Assembly: GCA_009760855.2 (NCBI GenBank)
Contig: WPIO01000534.1
Coordinates: 1-29,378 of the forward strand
Length of the DNA stretch: 29,378 bases
Reading direction: 5' to 3'
Origin: Cristatella mucedo
Taxonomy: Eukaryota > Bryozoa > Phylactolaemata > Cristatellidae
This document shows positions 10,043 through 19,880 of the stretch, one piece after another. Under the pieces are notes generated by a model, which saw nothing but the letters and a program-made list of their open reading frames with translations, did no database searches and was not told the DNA's origin. Both the position numbers and the translations under genes were made by a program. The stretch's first letter is position 1, and each line of letters opens with the position of its first letter.

Positions 10043-10722
10043 AATGATAATGATAATAATAATAATGCTCTTGATAAAGCGCCCTCAGAGAACTAAATCT
10101 CTCTCTAGGCGCTTTACATTTGCTGCAAAAGGAAATGCAATTGAATGGTGAGTAAAATCATGCTTGATAAACAAACAAAATGAATAACATGGATAGGGGT
10201 GACATGCACAGGGTCAGCATGCAAATGTGGTTAGTGGCAGCATGAACAGTGTCAGCACGCATAAGCACATGAAGGACGAATCACAGGGACCCACTAAATG
10301 CTGTCCTAAATAGGTGTTTTTAAATTCTTTTTAAATGTGGTCAGGTCAGGGGATGTTCTGACGCAGGTCGGGAGGGAGTTCCAGGCTTTGGGAGCATACA
10401 GACTAAATGCACGATCTCTAAAGGATTTGAGGTTTGTACGGGGTATTTGTGGACTGTTAGATTCCGAAAAGCGGGTGGTACGATGCTTGGCCTGATGTGG
10501 GAGTATTCTGAGAGATAGGCTGGAGCCAAAGAACGAAGTGACCTAAAAGTGAGCGACAAAACCTTGAAGTCAATCCGTTGCTTGACTGATAGCCAGTGCA
10601 GGTCGGCGAGAAGTGAAGTAATGTGGCAACTGCGACGCTCACGACAGACAAGCCTAGCTGCGGAGTTTTGAACCAGCTGCAATCGCCTGATGGCACATGC
10701 CGGTGGGCCTGCGAGCACGCCT
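10043..10722 (-). mobile_element. 5'-truncated LINE, minus strand
   Basis: On the minus strand it starts in the RT C-terminal coding region (LAGPPACAIRRLQLVQNSA), passes through the C-terminal domain and 3' UTR, and ends in the hairpin and an ATT-rich tail at 10043-10066. It is very similar to the copy at 3919-4578, so both are among the youngest here. It interrupts repeat P right after GATCTAATGA. Confidence 0.87.
10341..10718 (-). pseudogene. LINE ORF2 C-terminal remnant, minus strand
   Basis: A 125-codon open stretch with LVQNSAARLVCRERRSCHI, then ADLHWLSVKQRIDFK, then LAPAYLSE, after which the frame slips: the usual ILPHQA continues in the next frame (HIRPSIVPPAFRN). The last part reads EHPLT where the family has TSPDLT. 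A single frameshift therefore separates it from the intact version at 3934-4338. No RT catalytic blocks. Confidence 0.82.
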
Positions 10723-10737
10723 AACGGCCTATCAGGC

Positions 10738-11020
10738 CATCTCTGGCCCTAGATAAGTCCATGAATAAACTAAAAGTTGGCTCATAAAACTTCTGGCAAT
10801 AAGGAGCTTACAGTTAGTCCAAATCTGAGCAGCTACGTTTGTCTGATGAGAACCTCACTGTAGCTGCATTACACCACTTTTCATCGACCTACTCTGGCTC
10901 CCTATCAAGCAGCGTACCGACTTCAAGGTTTGTCACTCACTTTTAGGTTCCTCCATTTTATTTCTCCAGTCTATCTATTAGAATTACTTTCCCATCAGGC
11001 CAGGCACCGTACCTCTGCTC
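10738..11020 (+). repeat. repeat P, copy 1, right part, containing an older LINE fragment
   Basis: It aligns with 21870-22120: AAGTCCATGAA-A, CTTCTGGCAA, CTGAGCAGCTA-G-TT, then CACCACTTTTCATCGACCT and TCTGGCTCCC. The second half (10830-11020) is LINE C-terminal coding sequence of a more diverged subfamily (HWLP / KQRTDFK equivalents). Both P copies carry this fragment, so it was present before they separated. Confidence 0.75.
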
Positions 11021-11045
11021 TACCGATGCCGGTGAGTTTGGTATA

Positions 11046-11475
11046 AGTGCACTCAATACCTAAGCCGGTTTGGGTACGCATAATTTTGCCACACCGGTTA
11101 GTAGCCACACATTCGGAAATATGAATCTTGAAAGTTTTAGAAATCCTTCGCTTGCGATCTTATCTAAAGATTTCAAGAGTGAAACAAAACGCACGACCTC
11201 ACCAGTTTGAGCGATTGGCCGTAAATATATGAGGTAGAAAACGGGCGTCTGGTGTAGGCCCCAAAACGAATGTAAACATCTGGAAAATAATGTCGCACAT
11301 CTTCCTGGGGAGAATAAGGGTTAGCTTGAGTAACCATGTACTTACAAACATCTCTTTGAAAGGCCCAATGGCAAGGCACTGACCACGCGCAGTGCCGCCA
11401 TATCCGGATAGCTGTAAGTGCAGTCAACCGAGTCCAGCTAAATCTTGACATCTGTCGGAGAACTTCGTAGTCCAT
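11046..11475. repeat. repeat R, copy 1
   Basis: It aligns along most of its length with 18905-19300. Shared words include ACCTAAGC-GG near the left end, AGAAATCCTTC, ATCTGGAAAATAATGTCGCAC versus ATCCGAAGAACAACGTCGCAC, GGTTAGCTTG-GTAAC, TACAAACATC, and GCAGTGCCGCCATATC. The left end can fold (CTAAGCCGG against CCGGTTAG). On the minus strand both copies keep a partly similar reading frame (RDVC...VTQAN.Y.PQ). Family unknown; not a recognised gene. Confidence 0.65.
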
Positions 11476-12654
11476 GCGGAGAAAGAAATTAATTTTTTTA
11501 AATTATTATATCAAAATCTCACAAATGTGTACGAAAAGCTAGAAGAGTTTTACCTCGGAAACCGAGCGATGTTTGCTATAGCAACTTCCCGCTGCTCCCG
11601 AAAGTATGTGGAGCTGCACACAGTTCAGTTGCCCCCCAAGCCGTAGGTGAGAGTTATCTCCGGGTATGAATTGCTTTTGTCTGTCCCCCTTTCTTCAGGA
11701 AATCCCCGGTGAGCATGGTTTCCCTCTAATTTGCTTATGGGTGGGCAAAAGATCGCCTGTGCGTCGGCCTGTACGCACGCTATCCTCGCTCTCCTCTTTT
11801 CACTTACTGTCTTTTCATCTACTGGCGCCCCGGAGCTGCTTACGAGACGGCTACTATCGCTACATCCGTACGTACGCTCGCACGATTGTGTTGCGTGCGT
11901 ACGATACAATACAGCCGTCGTCGCCAGTACCACAACTCGCTTGTGGGGGGTTTCGTTCTTCGTCGCGCCGCCATCGCGCATCGAGCCCCTACAGATCAAC
12001 CTCGTGTAAGCGGCTACGTGATAAAACGGATTTTTTGCATGTAATTTCAAAACTCCGGCGTTTCAAACCTTCAACTGTTAACCTATTTTGGGCAGCTGGG
12101 TTCTATTCGGATGTGACCAGGAGATAAGACCTGTCCAGCTTCCAGCGTGCTCTGCGTCTGTTATCATTTGTGCTGTGCAAGTTTCTCTGGCTTTTCTATG
12201 GTCTTGGGTATTTGGAAGGATCACTGTTGTGGTAAACAGAACCGTTGGCTTGCAGACGATTTGGTTAGAAATATCGCGAGTGGACAATAAGTTTCACTTT
12301 TTGATTGTGGTTAATTTCTGATAGTAATGTCACTAATAATGCTATTGGTATTGTGAGAATGTCGAAACCGGTGCCACTAATTCGCGGCACACTTTTTCAA
12401 GGCTGTGAATACCTTTTTTTGCTTCTAGTACGTATATAGTACGATATGATATTGCGTTTTAAAGCTAATTTTCCAAGGTGGAACCGCACCATGGACTGGG
12501 TACGCCGCACCGCAACTATGGACGATACTCTCAGCTACCGTTCGTATACCCTTCTTAGCGAGTATCGATTCGGTCTGCCACCATATCCCGTCGTCCACCT
12601 CTAAACGTGCAGGTGCGAAGACGGGCGCAGCCGCTGTCTTTTACGCTTCGGCCA
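11476..12654. other. no recognisable gene; locally CpG-containing sequence
   Basis: Several 70-150 codon ORFs overlap on both strands around 11625-12321, but none shows domain features or a consistent splice pattern. An imperfect inverted repeat CGTACGTACGC ... GCGTGCGTACG lies at about 11869-11911. It could be single-copy host DNA or an uncatalogued repeat. Confidence 0.35.
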
Positions 12655-12735
12655 CGCTGGGACCGCCACCGCTGCTTCTTTCGCCACCGCCTTTTGCTGC
12701 TGCTTCTTTTGTCGCCGCTGTTGTTGTACCACAGA
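12655..12735. repeat. low-complexity CTG/CTT-like tract
   Basis: Imperfect trinucleotide-biased pyrimidine-rich sequence (CCGCTGCTTCTTTCGCC, GCTGCTGCTTC). The minus-strand Lys/Gln-rich ORF across it is explained by this composition. Confidence 0.6.
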
Positions 12736-13133
12736 CCACACAGCAACGTGTGGCGGCTGACGAAGCTTTTGGGCTGGGCCCGAATGGGCCAACATTGCGC
12801 TCTGGCTATTCAGACCGCCTGTTTGGCTTACCACTGCTATCAATCAGCAATGGGCCCACCCCAGCGAACCCAGCACCATAGAAAAGGCATATAGGCCGGC
12901 CGCCCTACGGCACGCAGATACACGCTCTCTGGAGCTACTGTATGGCGCTCCGTTCGTCATTAATACCGACTACTTTGAAATGTTTAGCGGTATTTCGTCC
13001 AATGAAAACAACAGCAATCTTATTCTTAATACGCGTGAATTTTAAATTGAAAATTGTGGTGTAACTAGTAGATTTTTATTGCACTTCTGCAACTGACGCT
13101 CTAGATGATGATCTAGGGAGCTGCTCCTTGGTA
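12736..13133. other. no recognisable feature
   Basis: I see no gene, RNA or repeat in this stretch. Confidence 0.4.
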
Positions 13134-13305
13134 GAGTCGACTCCGCTTAGAAAAATACGCTCGGGCCGGCAAATGGCATTTATATAAGTGGAGTATTCTC
13201 ATATGATGAGGGAGACTATAGCTACAGTAAATCTGGGACGCGGAATTGCCATTCTTATAAATGGATTACTCCTATATCCTGTATTCTTATACGAGGAGTT
13301 GACTG
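13134..13305. mobile_element. pogo/Tigger-like MITE
   Basis: The left end GAGTCGACTCCGCTTAGAAA and the reverse complement of the right end, CAGTCAACTCCTCGTATAAG, form imperfect terminal inverted repeats flanked by TA (13132-13133, 13306-13307), as for Tc1/mariner-type elements. The interior has paired words such as AAATGGCATTTATATAAGTG and its inverse around GCCATTCTTATAAATGGA, so the inverted repeat extends inward. There is no coding capacity. The pattern of ends recalls pogo/Tigger MITEs with CAGTCGACTC termini; assignment is from memory. Confidence 0.6.
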
Positions 13306-13307
13306 TA

Positions 13308-13879
13308 TCCGTATAATGTGGAGATAATTTTCATTGACAGGCGCTTACCAACAAAGCCTTCTCCTTAATGCCCCCCACTTAGGAAATACACATATTCTAG
13401 GGTGAATACATTCAAATGGGCATGAGTGTATCACTAGTGTTACTTGGTTTGCTCCGTTTAAGCTCTAAGCAGGAGGCTCCACTTTTTTCGAATATAATCG
13501 AAAATAATTATTGTAAAAATCCGGTTGAGTTTGTTGTACAAGTGACGGGATTGTATTAATCGCTGTGCACCGAAGGGCTCGAAATCACGAGAGTCTTGAA
13601 GTGGGAGCTCTTATTCCGTCTCAGCAAACATAAGCGATTCCTGTTCAGGGATTTCTCTTCCGGGTGGGTACTTTTACTCCACCTGGGAGCGCCATCTAGT
13701 TGGCGATATTTTGGCCACTGTAAACTAAGCAACGCTCTTCTAAACACTACTGTCCTCTCCCAGGTTAGCGTTCCCTCTTCTCCCTCTCCCTCCCAGCCAC
13801 GGCTCATCCCAGTGGGTTAGAGGGAGGACGAGCCGGCCTGTGGATAAACCACAGCCGACAGACGGGTTCCTTGGCCTAG
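13308..13879. other. no recognisable gene or repeat
   Basis: Short overlapping ORFs at 13556-13820 have no family features and sit partly next to LINE sequence. Confidence 0.4.
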
Positions 13880-14165
13880 TGGGGGAGTAGATCTGAGAGA
13901 TAGGCTGGAGCCAAAGAATGAAGTGCCATAAAAGTGAGTGACAAAACCTTGAAGTCGATCTGTTGCTTGACTGGGAGCCAGTGCAGGTCGGCGAGAAGTG
14001 ATGTGATGTGGCAACTTCGAGGCTCACGACAAGCGTAGCTGCAGAGTTTTGCACCAGCTGTAACCGCCTGATTGCACATGCCGGTAGGCCAGCAAGCAGT
14101 GAGTTGCAGAAGTCAACACGGGATGTCACAAATGCATGGACCAACTTAGACGTGGTATCCATACA
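13880..14165 (-). pseudogene. LINE RT C-terminal fragment, minus strand
   Basis: On the minus strand: DTTSKLVHAFVTSRVDFCNS, LLAGLPACAIRRLQLVQNSA, then a frame change and ADLHWLPVKQQIDFK, LAPAYLSDLLPH. It is missing its 3' UTR and tail (truncated at about 13880) and has one frameshift near 14035. The part DTTSKLVHA matches the equivalent DTSSKLVHA of the long copy at about 9100, confirming same-family origin. Confidence 0.82.
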
Positions 14166-14234
14166 TGGCCCAAGATTGAACTGTCAGAGCTGGTTAAAAG
14201 GGTTGAAAGTATGTTCGCAAGCAGTGAGATGTTA

Positions 14235-15895
14235 CGTGGAATGAGAATTGAAGCTTTGTGCAGCCGATTTCTCGTCGATTTGCCATGGATTTCGGTATTG
14301 CTCCCTGCCATTGCTGTCGATTGCCGTGTATTGTTGACAATTAACGTGCAAAATAGCATGAAAGTCCTACGATTTCACTTTTAGCACAAAGAAATGTGAA
14401 ATGCGATGACAATCGGCACTTTGTGAAGCCAATTTAGTGTCAACTTGCCACGGATTGTAGTGGATTGCTGCTTCGAGTCAAGCCGTTGCCGTATATTGCC
14501 ATGCGTTGCCCGAGATTGTACGAGCAAAATTGCTTAAAATGATGTGGTTAACATTAACCAGTGTGCTTTGTAACATGCATTTAAAATGGAAGCATTGCGA
14601 AACCGATTTCAGGGCATTTTGCATCAGATTGCTGTAAATTGAGGTATTGGCCCGGGCCATTGCAGTCAATTGCAATGCATTGCTGCCGAATGATCGAGGC
14701 GATTGTAGTGAAATTGCGGGATTCCACAATAACCAAAAAATAGAGCAACGTGCAATCACTATTAGAGCTTAAAGTGTACGTATTCTGGTCGTTTTTCGGC
14801 GGGTTGTGGTACATTGACGTACTGACCCGGGCAGTTGCAGTCGATTGCAGTGCATTGCTGCAGAATGGCCGAGGCAATGACATTGAAGTTATGCAAGTAC
14901 ACAGTAACCAAAGAGTAGAGCAGCGTGCAATCATAATTAGAGCTTCTAGTGTGCACGTTCTGGTCGCTGTATAGCAGATTGCAGTGGATTTCGGCGGATT
15001 CCGGTATGGGACCGGGTCGTTGCAGTCGACTGCCATTCATTGCATGAGAACGCGTGTGCACAATGGAGCGAAATTTTGTGAATGCACTTTGAACTGAGTC
15101 TAGTCCTATATGCAATGTCGATTAGAGCTTCGCGACGGCGATTTGAGGATGATTTGCAGTGGAATAGAGTGGACTGCGGTAGTTTTCCATGTCATTTCAG
15201 GCGATTGCCGCCCATTGCTACAGTGCGAGGTTCCACATTTTTTTTTACAATTTTACGTGGTTGTGCACACAGAACGGTGCACTTTAATATGCAATAAAAA
15301 CTGGAGCTCGGCGCAATGTATTTCGACTTTTTATGCGGAGGATTCTGTTGATTGCAGTATTGGCCCGGGCTACTGCAGTCGATTGCAGCACATTGCACAG
15401 AACGGCCATGCCAATTTAAGTGAAATTTTTTTAATGCAATTTCCACAGAGTGTGCTGTCATATGCAATCAAAAAAGAGCTTTTCGACCAGGATTTCTTTC
15501 GTTGCATGGTGGAATGCAGTGGATCGTGGTGGATTCCGGTATTGGCCTGGGCCAGTGCAATCTTATTTCAGTGGACTTCGTGAGAACGTGAGAGCGAAAT
15601 CGCGAGAAATTTTCTGGGTACATTGTGCGTGTAGCATAGTTTGATATTTCAGACTTTTTGGAGCTGTTCGCAGCAGAGTTGGGGTGGATTTGACGAGAAC
15701 TAGAATGGATTGTGGTGGATTTCGGTACAGGCATCCGGCGTCATAGCTCATTTGCATAAGTGGGGGTTCGCGTAGCGACATGAAATTTTGTGGACAGATA
15801 ATTCAAACGTGTACTACAATATCAGCACAAAATTTGAGCTCGGAAACGCTTATGACTAGTCGTTGCTAGCCTAATTAGAGTGGATTTCGGTAATT
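14235..15895. repeat. satellite-like tandem array, ~179-bp unit, about nine diverged copies
   Basis: The phrase (C)CCGGGC-RTTGCAGTCGATTGC recurs with decay at about 14310, 14485, 14659, 14834, 15019, 15194, 15372, 15554 and near 15735. Successive spacings are about 175, 174, 175, 185, 175, 178 and 182 bp. Other words recur in phase: AGAGCA(A/G)CGTGCAATCA-TATTAGAGCTT, GATTGCAGTGGATTTCGG, and GGTATTGG before the anchor. Units differ at many positions, so the array is old or unhomogenised. ORFs through it on both strands are repetitive by-products. It starts just after the LINE fragment ending at 14165 and stops at about 15895. Confidence 0.85.
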
Positions 15896-16281
15896 CGTCG
15901 AACCCAGCCAGACTGCAGCTGGGCACCGGCCCGTCCCTAGGTCACAGCCACCAGCCGTGAGACCCTAGGGTGGTTTAAGGCACTACCGGTCTGCCTGCAC
16001 TGGCAATGTGCCGGCGTTCCCAGCGATCTGAATCATGCACACAAGAGAAACACAATCCACAGCCACAACATCTATTTGCCATAAATGGGCCACACGGCTG
16101 TCCATCTTATTGTTAAGACTATGAAAATCGTCGTTTGTAAATTTATTTGTCGCTATTACACCTGTATCATTTTCAACTTGCATGGCCGGGATCCGGTGGC
16201 ACTTTTTGAGAATTCTGGCGGTACTCGTCAGGTGCTGCCACTAATACACTAATACATGAGATGAAGTAGTTTGTGTGAGTC
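15896..16281. other. unassigned; 66-codon minus-strand ORF
   Basis: The minus-strand ORF at 15983-16183 begins MQVENDTGVIATNKFTN and has no domain I recognise. The stretch could be the 3' internal part of the LTR element that follows, or a separate repeat. Confidence 0.3.
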
Positions 16282-16377
16282 TGACCTACGGGAACTGCCT
16301 GACAGTGGGAGCGGTGCCCCACCTTTGCCTAAAGGTGGGCAGCATCTACGACCGGCTGCTCGCGAGGGGCAGAGAGC
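16282..16377 (+). repeat. LTR-element internal 3' segment, upstream copy (A1)
   Basis: It is nearly identical to 18148-18242 (about 93% by eye). In one frame both translate to a stretch like GAPPLPKGGQHLRPAARE, the C-terminal part of the Gag-like reading frame. Here the frame runs on to a stop near 16408. It is followed at 16482-16492 by a polypurine tract and an LTR start, so it is the 3' internal tail of a retroelement copy whose upstream part is missing. Confidence 0.8.
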
Positions 16378-16481
16378 TGCCGTGAGCCTCCTGCGAGTGG
16401 TGGTCACGTAGCCTGCACGAGTCCCTAACGGCCGTGAGCGCCGCCCCCTGTCAGGCTGGTGGTCGGATATCTATTAGCTAT

Positions 16482-16492
16482 GAGGGAAGGGA
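16482..16492 (+). other. polypurine tract (plus-strand primer), first copy
   Basis: GAGGGAAGGGA lies immediately before a TGTTGTGTG LTR start at 16493. A second version GGGGGAAGGGA ends at 16580, right before the TGTTGTGTG at 16581. This is the normal position of the retroelement plus-strand primer. Confidence 0.7.
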
Positions 16493-16580
16493 TGTTGTGT
16501 GCACCTGTGGCTTCTCGGCCGCGATGTATGCCCCGACTGTGGTGGGTGGTTCAGCCTTTGACATTCTATGGGGGAAGGGA
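16493..16580 (+). repeat. partial duplicate of LTR start plus polypurine tract
   Basis: It aligns with 16581-16672: TGTTGTGTG, then CTTC(T/C)CGGC, TATGCC, CTG-GGTGGGTGGTT and CAGCCTTTGA. An indel of about ten bases separates them. It ends with a second polypurine tract. Only the left part of the LTR is duplicated. Confidence 0.7.
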
Positions 16581-16839
16581 TGTTGTGTGAGCCTGCTGCT
16601 TCCCGGCTGCTAGTATATGCCGCCTGCTGTGGGTGGTTGAACCAAGCAGCCTTTGAAGTCAGCATGTGGCCCACCACAGATGCACTCAAGTATCTGTGGT
16701 CAGCCCCAGCTCGTATATGTACCCGCTGGGGAATAAAGAAGGAGAGTCTCGTGTTCACCACTTATGTTCGCCCGCTTGTGTCTTCGTGTCACCGTGAGAC
16801 TCCACTAACCCTGCTGCAGCCGGAGACAGTAATATAACA
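16581..16839 (+). mobile_element. long terminal repeat (259 bp)
   Basis: It begins TGTTGTGTGAG after a polypurine tract and ends TAATATAACA, so the termini TGTT...AACA are inverted as in LTRs. An AATAAA lies at 16732-16737. A primer-binding site follows directly. Together these bound a single LTR. No second full LTR is found downstream, since the element is broken at the GA tract. Confidence 0.75.
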
Positions 16840-16859
16840 TTGGTAGCAGAGAATGGTTT
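16840..16859 (+). other. primer-binding site
   Basis: TTGGTAGCAGAGAATGGTTT directly follows the LTR end. TGGTAGCAGAG-type sites after the LTR are common in animal Ty3/Gypsy elements. The cognate tRNA was not identified. Confidence 0.6.
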
Positions 16860-17455
16860 ACTCGAGCCGAAACGAGTACCAGACCTTCTACGGTCTAGAT
16901 GGAACGACTATACTGAGGTACGAAATGTTTACCGGCTGACCAGACTTTATGCCTTGGCTTCTAACGCTTGAGAAGGCCGTAGCAAGGCTAAAGATTCCGA
17001 TGCCACTGAAACATGTTGTGCCAGTGTGTCTGGGCGATAATGCCATACACGGTTGGGGTGGTCAGCCGGCCGACGTTAAGCAAGATTACCACAAGCTACG
17101 AAATGAATTAATCCTGATATTCTCGTGGTTGACGGATGAGGAGGCCGAGCTTGAGGCCGAGAGGTTTCGGCTGGAGCAGGAGCAGCTCGCCGGAGCCGAG
17201 ACCGGAGCAAAGCTGGGCGACGAGCCAGCTGCATCACCGGTAAACCCCACTGTCAACTGCCCGAAAGATTCAGAAAGGCAAGCAGAACTCATTCGGCTGC
17301 CACAGCTATCCGACTGCAATACCGATGGAGGAAGCGGGTATGGGACCGCTTCCGACACAGTAGCCACAGCAGCCGCAGAGCGCCAGAAAAACGTAAGTGT
17401 GCAGCAGCAGCAGCTGGAAACGAATGAGGTGCAGCATGCGACGGTGAGGCGGTAG
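16853..17455 (+). pseudogene. gag: Ty3/Gypsy-type Gag, N-terminal and capsid-like part, with internal stop
   Basis: The ATG at 16853 lies just after the primer-binding site. The frame reads 28 codons (MVYSSRNEYQTFYGLDGTTI...), hits TGA at 16937-16939, and resumes in the same frame with PDFMPWLLTLEKAVARL, VVPVCLGDNAIHGW, and ADVKQDYHKLRNELILIFS, followed by an acidic, coiled-coil-like stretch EEAELEAERFRLEQEQ. The order 'W-L-LE, then a VVPxxL block, then VKxDYxKLRxxL' is that of a retrotransposon Gag capsid, which assembles the particle around element RNA. The frame ends TAG at 17453. Downstream sequence belongs to the same Gag in shifted frames. The stop means the copy cannot make full Gag without readthrough. 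Confidence 0.7.
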
Positions 17456-18147
17456 TGGGCAAGGCGAGGCGATAATTGCCTGTGAAAAGGCACGGGCGGC
17501 CCAAGCGAGCGACATCTCGGCGGCGAAGTGCAGCAGTGAGAGCGTCGTAGTAGCGGCAGAGAGCATCTCGTCGGCAAAGAGTGCCCGAGAGAGCGACGTC
17601 TTGGCCGCAGAGCTCAGCGACGAGAGCTTCTTCGAAGTGGAGAGCATCCGCACAAGCATCTCGGCCCAGAGCACCGCGAGATTGCGGTCAGCGGCAAGGC
17701 GGCAGTAGCCTGCGACCAGGCCCAGGCAGCCCATCAGAGTGACGTCTTGGCCGCCAAGCACAGCAGCGCGAGCGTCGCAGCAGCGGAGAGCATTTCAGCC
17801 GCCGTGGAGAGCAGTACTGAGAGCGTCTCGGTGGTGAAGAGCACCCACACGAGCATTTCTGCGCAGAGCGCTGAAGTACACCGCGAGATAGCAGTCGACG
17901 GCAAGGCGACAATAGCCTGCGAGGAGGTGCAGGTTGCCTGCGAGCGAAGCAGCGAGAGCTTCCCTGTGGGGAAACACAGCAGCATGGGCGTTGAGGTGGG
18001 GAAGAGCACCTGCAAGAGCGTCTCGGTGCTGAGCGCAGAGCAGCAACTCCGAGAACGAGGAGACCATCACGAGCCGCAGTGGTGTTCGAAGTGCGGGATT
18101 GGCCGGCGACGAGCGTATGCCACCGGCCATCGGGGCCTGCACGGTGG
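17456..18147 (+). pseudogene. Ala/Ser-rich Gag extension with tandem protein repeats, frameshifted
   Basis: Three tandem units of roughly 75-85 codons are seen. Each has the pattern (I/V)ACE-x-A...SDxxAAKxSS, then S-V-x-AAESIS, then TSISAQS, then the linker HREIAVxGKA. Unit 1 spans about 17465-17670, unit 2 about 17705-17905, and unit 3, shorter, about 17915-18045. Compared with unit 2, unit 1 lacks ten bases of the linker near 17673, which shifts the frame. After unit 3 comes a WCSKCG stretch (near 18085) that may be a decayed zinc knuckle; only its first two Cys are evident. The frame from 17747 runs through the shared segment A2 into the GA tract. Confidence 0.6.
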
Positions 18148-18227
18148 TGACCTACAGAAACTGCCTGACAGTGTGAGCGGTGCCCCACCTTTGCCTAAAG
18201 GTGGGCAGCATCTACGACCGGCTGCTC

Positions 18228-18242
<15 letters not shown>
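18148..18242 (+). repeat. LTR-element internal 3' segment, downstream copy (A2)
   Basis: Partner of 16282-16377. It is in frame with the Ala/Ser-rich Gag extension, showing that it lies at the end of Gag. The similarity breaks off at GCAGAGAG, exactly where a GA microsatellite starts, so the polypurine tract and the 3' LTR expected next are missing. Confidence 0.8.
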
Positions 18243-18904
<662 letters not shown>

Positions 18905-19300
18905 AGCTGGAGTTTTTTTTATATCACACGCAATGCCTAAGCGGCCTTCGCTACGCATTATTTGCCACACGGCTTAGTAGCAACAAAGCCGGAAGTAGAA
19001 AGCTCGCAAGTTCCAGAAATCCTTCATGTGCGGTGTATTATTACAGTTTCAGAGTGAACTATTTAAGAGTTTTCAAAGCGAAATACCTTGCCCGTTTATG
19101 TGATCGGCCCTCAATATTTGAGCAAGACAACGAGCGTATGGTGAGACCCTCACGAGTGCAAACATCCGAAGAACAACGTCGCACTTCGTCCTGAGGATGG
19201 TAAAGGTTAGCTTGTGTAACAGTGTGCATACAAACATCCCTTAAGGGCATAGATGCTGAGAAGTGCAGTACCGCCATATCTGGCTTGGCGCACACGCGAA
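18905..19300. repeat. repeat R, copy 2
   Basis: Partner of 11046-11475, same orientation. Its left end also folds (CTAAGC near 18940 against GCTTAG near 18970). The loop word TACGCATTATTTGCCACA matches TACGCATAATTTTGCCACA in copy 1. After about 19300 the match is interrupted and a short match (GTCGCAGCTCTTCGTAG versus GTCGGAGAACTTCGTAG) reappears near 19458, so about 120 bp may be inserted here. Confidence 0.65.
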
Positions 19301-19540
19301 AGTAAAACGCCAGTTTATGGCCACCCAGGTTACGCTTACGATCCTAAGCCTCAGGCAGTACGTGGCGTGGCCTCTTCTGATTGGTCACGTTGTTGTTGCT
19401 TCGCCCCACAAGTCAGCTATCAATCGTGAACCTCGCCCACCTAAATCAGTTACATTTGTCGCAGCTCTTCGTAGAAATTACGAGAAATATATGCATTTGA
19501 TAAAAAGTAGTGGCTTTGTAGCAGGTCATTATGCAGCTGT

Positions 19541-19880
19541 CGTCCACAATCCTGACTCGAATAGTTTAGCCATACCTCGTACGAACCTGAAAACCGTCCA
19601 TGCCTTAACTTACTATGCTCCCAAAGCGAGGAACACACTGTCGACGTACGTCGTAACGTCGCTTGACATGATATTTAAAAATAGTTTTAAAAAGCACATG
19701 TTTATTACAGCATTTGGTGGACCTTTGTGATGTTTCTTTTGTGTGCGTGTACCTGCTTCCACTGTGCCTGCTACTTGCGGATGTTATCACCAATCGTTTG
19801 ACAATTCTTTCTTTACAGCATCTATAGTGTGCCTAGAAAGAGATACAGCTCTCTGAGGGCACTATGCATATGTATAATTA
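19541..19880 (+). mobile_element. LINE 3' end
   Basis: It opens in the C-terminal coding region (NSLAIPRTNLKTV, then YYAPKARNTLSTYV, then FKKHMFITAF), reaches a stop at about 19728, and continues through the 3' UTR to the hairpin GTGTGCCTAGAAAGAGA...TCTCTGAGGGCACTA and a short degenerate tail. The hairpin stem differs from the GCGCC/GGCGC form elsewhere by a paired change. Confidence 0.78.

Noticed and set aside
11625-12127. Possible gene from overlapping 141- and 153-codon ORFs
   Set aside because: ORFs overlap on opposite strands, have no domain features, no codon pattern and no clear splice sites.
12601-12843. Lys/Gln-rich protein on the minus strand
   Set aside because: Explained by a low-complexity CTG/CTT-like tract.
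14235-15895. CRISPR-like or protein-coding repeat
   Set aside because: Units are about 179 bp and diverged throughout, with no short constant repeat plus variable spacer; ORFs are broken on both strands.
15983-16183. 66-codon minus-strand ORF starting MQVENDTG
   Set aside because: Too short, no recognised family; kept only as part of an unassigned stretch.
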